Positions 12,046 through 12,301 of a stretch of 12,301 nucleotides of DNA are shown one piece after another (position 1 is the stretch's first letter; each line of letters starts with the position of its first letter). The translations under genes and the position numbers were made by a program. Source of the stretch: Chloroflexota bacterium. Lineage in GTDB: Bacteria > Chloroflexota > Dormibacteria > Aeolococcales > Aeolococcaceae. The notes under the pieces are model-generated. The model searched no databases. It had not been told where the DNA came from and was given only the letters and a program-made list of their open reading frames with translations. The stretch is from the NCBI GenBank assembly GCA_003491925.1, contig DNAU01000357.1, positions 1 through 12,301 on the forward strand, written 5' to 3'.

Positions 12046-12301
12046 GTGCGACGCGACGCTCGCAGACCAGTGAGGCGCAGCCTCGCGACAGGGGGCAGGC
12101 TCGGCCTCCGCCGGGCCCTCGGGCTCTCGCTGTGCCTGGTCGCCGCCTGGCTGGTGGCCGCGGGGCTGCTCGGCTCCACTCTCCCGGTCTCGGTGGGTCC
12201 GATCGGCGTGGCGGCGGACCCCGGCGGGACGCCGACCCCCACCGGCAGCCCCTGCGTCAACCCCTTTGATCCGCACTGCTTCACGCCCCCCCCGACCGCC
12301 A
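12046..12301 (+). CDS. Secreted or membrane protein, Pro/Cys-containing (partial, runs off right edge)
   Basis: 85 codons are visible. From GTG 12046 the product has an Arg-rich N-terminus (RRDARRPVRRSLATGG), a hydrophobic helix (about 28-46, LGLSLCLVAAWLVAAGLLG) like a signal peptide or anchor, then a Gly/Pro/Thr-rich stretch and SPCVNPFDPHCFTPPPTA with two Cys. The start is chosen because GGGAG (12032-12036) lies nine bases upstream; GTG 12070 is an alternative with no such site. An 8-base C run (12286-12293) occurs in the frame. No family recognised; divergent from gcvT. Confidence 0.55.
   Translation, partial: MRRDARRPVRRSLATGGRLGLRRALGLSLCLVAAWLVAAGLLGSTLPVSVGPIGVAADPGGTPTPTGSPCVNPFDPHCFTPPPTA

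Noticed and set aside
11857..12276. Upstream extension of gcvT by 140 codons
   Set aside because: The added residues are low-complexity and not part of the T-protein; ATG 11856 gives the normal length and N-terminus.

Overview
The window is a GC-rich (roughly 70%), densely coded stretch of bacterial chromosome. The mix is housekeeping (rpsF-ssb-rpsR, gcvT-gcvH, a tRNA) plus an ECF42-type sigma factor module, a WYL regulator and several small membrane or unknown proteins. GC content, codon use, a C+ type S18 and several promoters lying almost on top of start codons suggest an actinobacterium-like or Chloroflexota/Dormibacterota-like organism. This placement is an inference; no marker in the window fixes the phylum. 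I see no insertion sequence, prophage, CRISPR array or origin.

Left part, all minus strand (1-5406): a class V aminotransferase cut by the left edge; a membrane-anchored amidase_3 protein whose second zinc-ligand position is Tyr; a 25-bp tandem array grown out of the rpsR 3' end; the operon rpsF-ssb-rpsR with its own promoter and a leader that can fold over the rpsF ribosome binding site; and a Xaa-Pro aminopeptidase (M24B) with a long low-complexity N-terminus.

Middle part, plus strand (5407-8701): a CxxC/CxxC small membrane protein, a two-helix membrane protein, then a YCII/DGPF-domain protein translationally coupled (GTGA overlap) to an ECF42-type sigma factor with a helical C-terminal domain, followed by a PAP2-family membrane phosphatase. 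A TGTCGA-N17-CGAC element upstream of the DGPF gene fits an autoregulated ECF42 promoter.

Right part (8702-12301): a WYL-domain transcription factor (minus) diverges from a small unknown gene (plus). A 28-codon ORF resembling the start of a hydrolase follows on the minus strand, then, still on minus, gcvT, gcvH and tRNA-Val(CAC) in one probable transcription unit. A partial gene for a secreted or membrane Pro/Cys-containing protein runs off the right edge. The aminotransferase at the left edge (serine/alanine-glyoxylate type) and the GcvT/GcvH pair both belong to glycine-serine-glyoxylate metabolism, but they lie about 10 kb apart and nothing in the sequence links their control.

The best leads are the DGPF-ECF42-PAP2 unit with its matching promoter, the rpsF leader fold, the set of near-leaderless promoters, the Tyr-for-His amidase, and the rpsR-derived tandem repeat. 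No stretch longer than about 300 bases lacks a gene.
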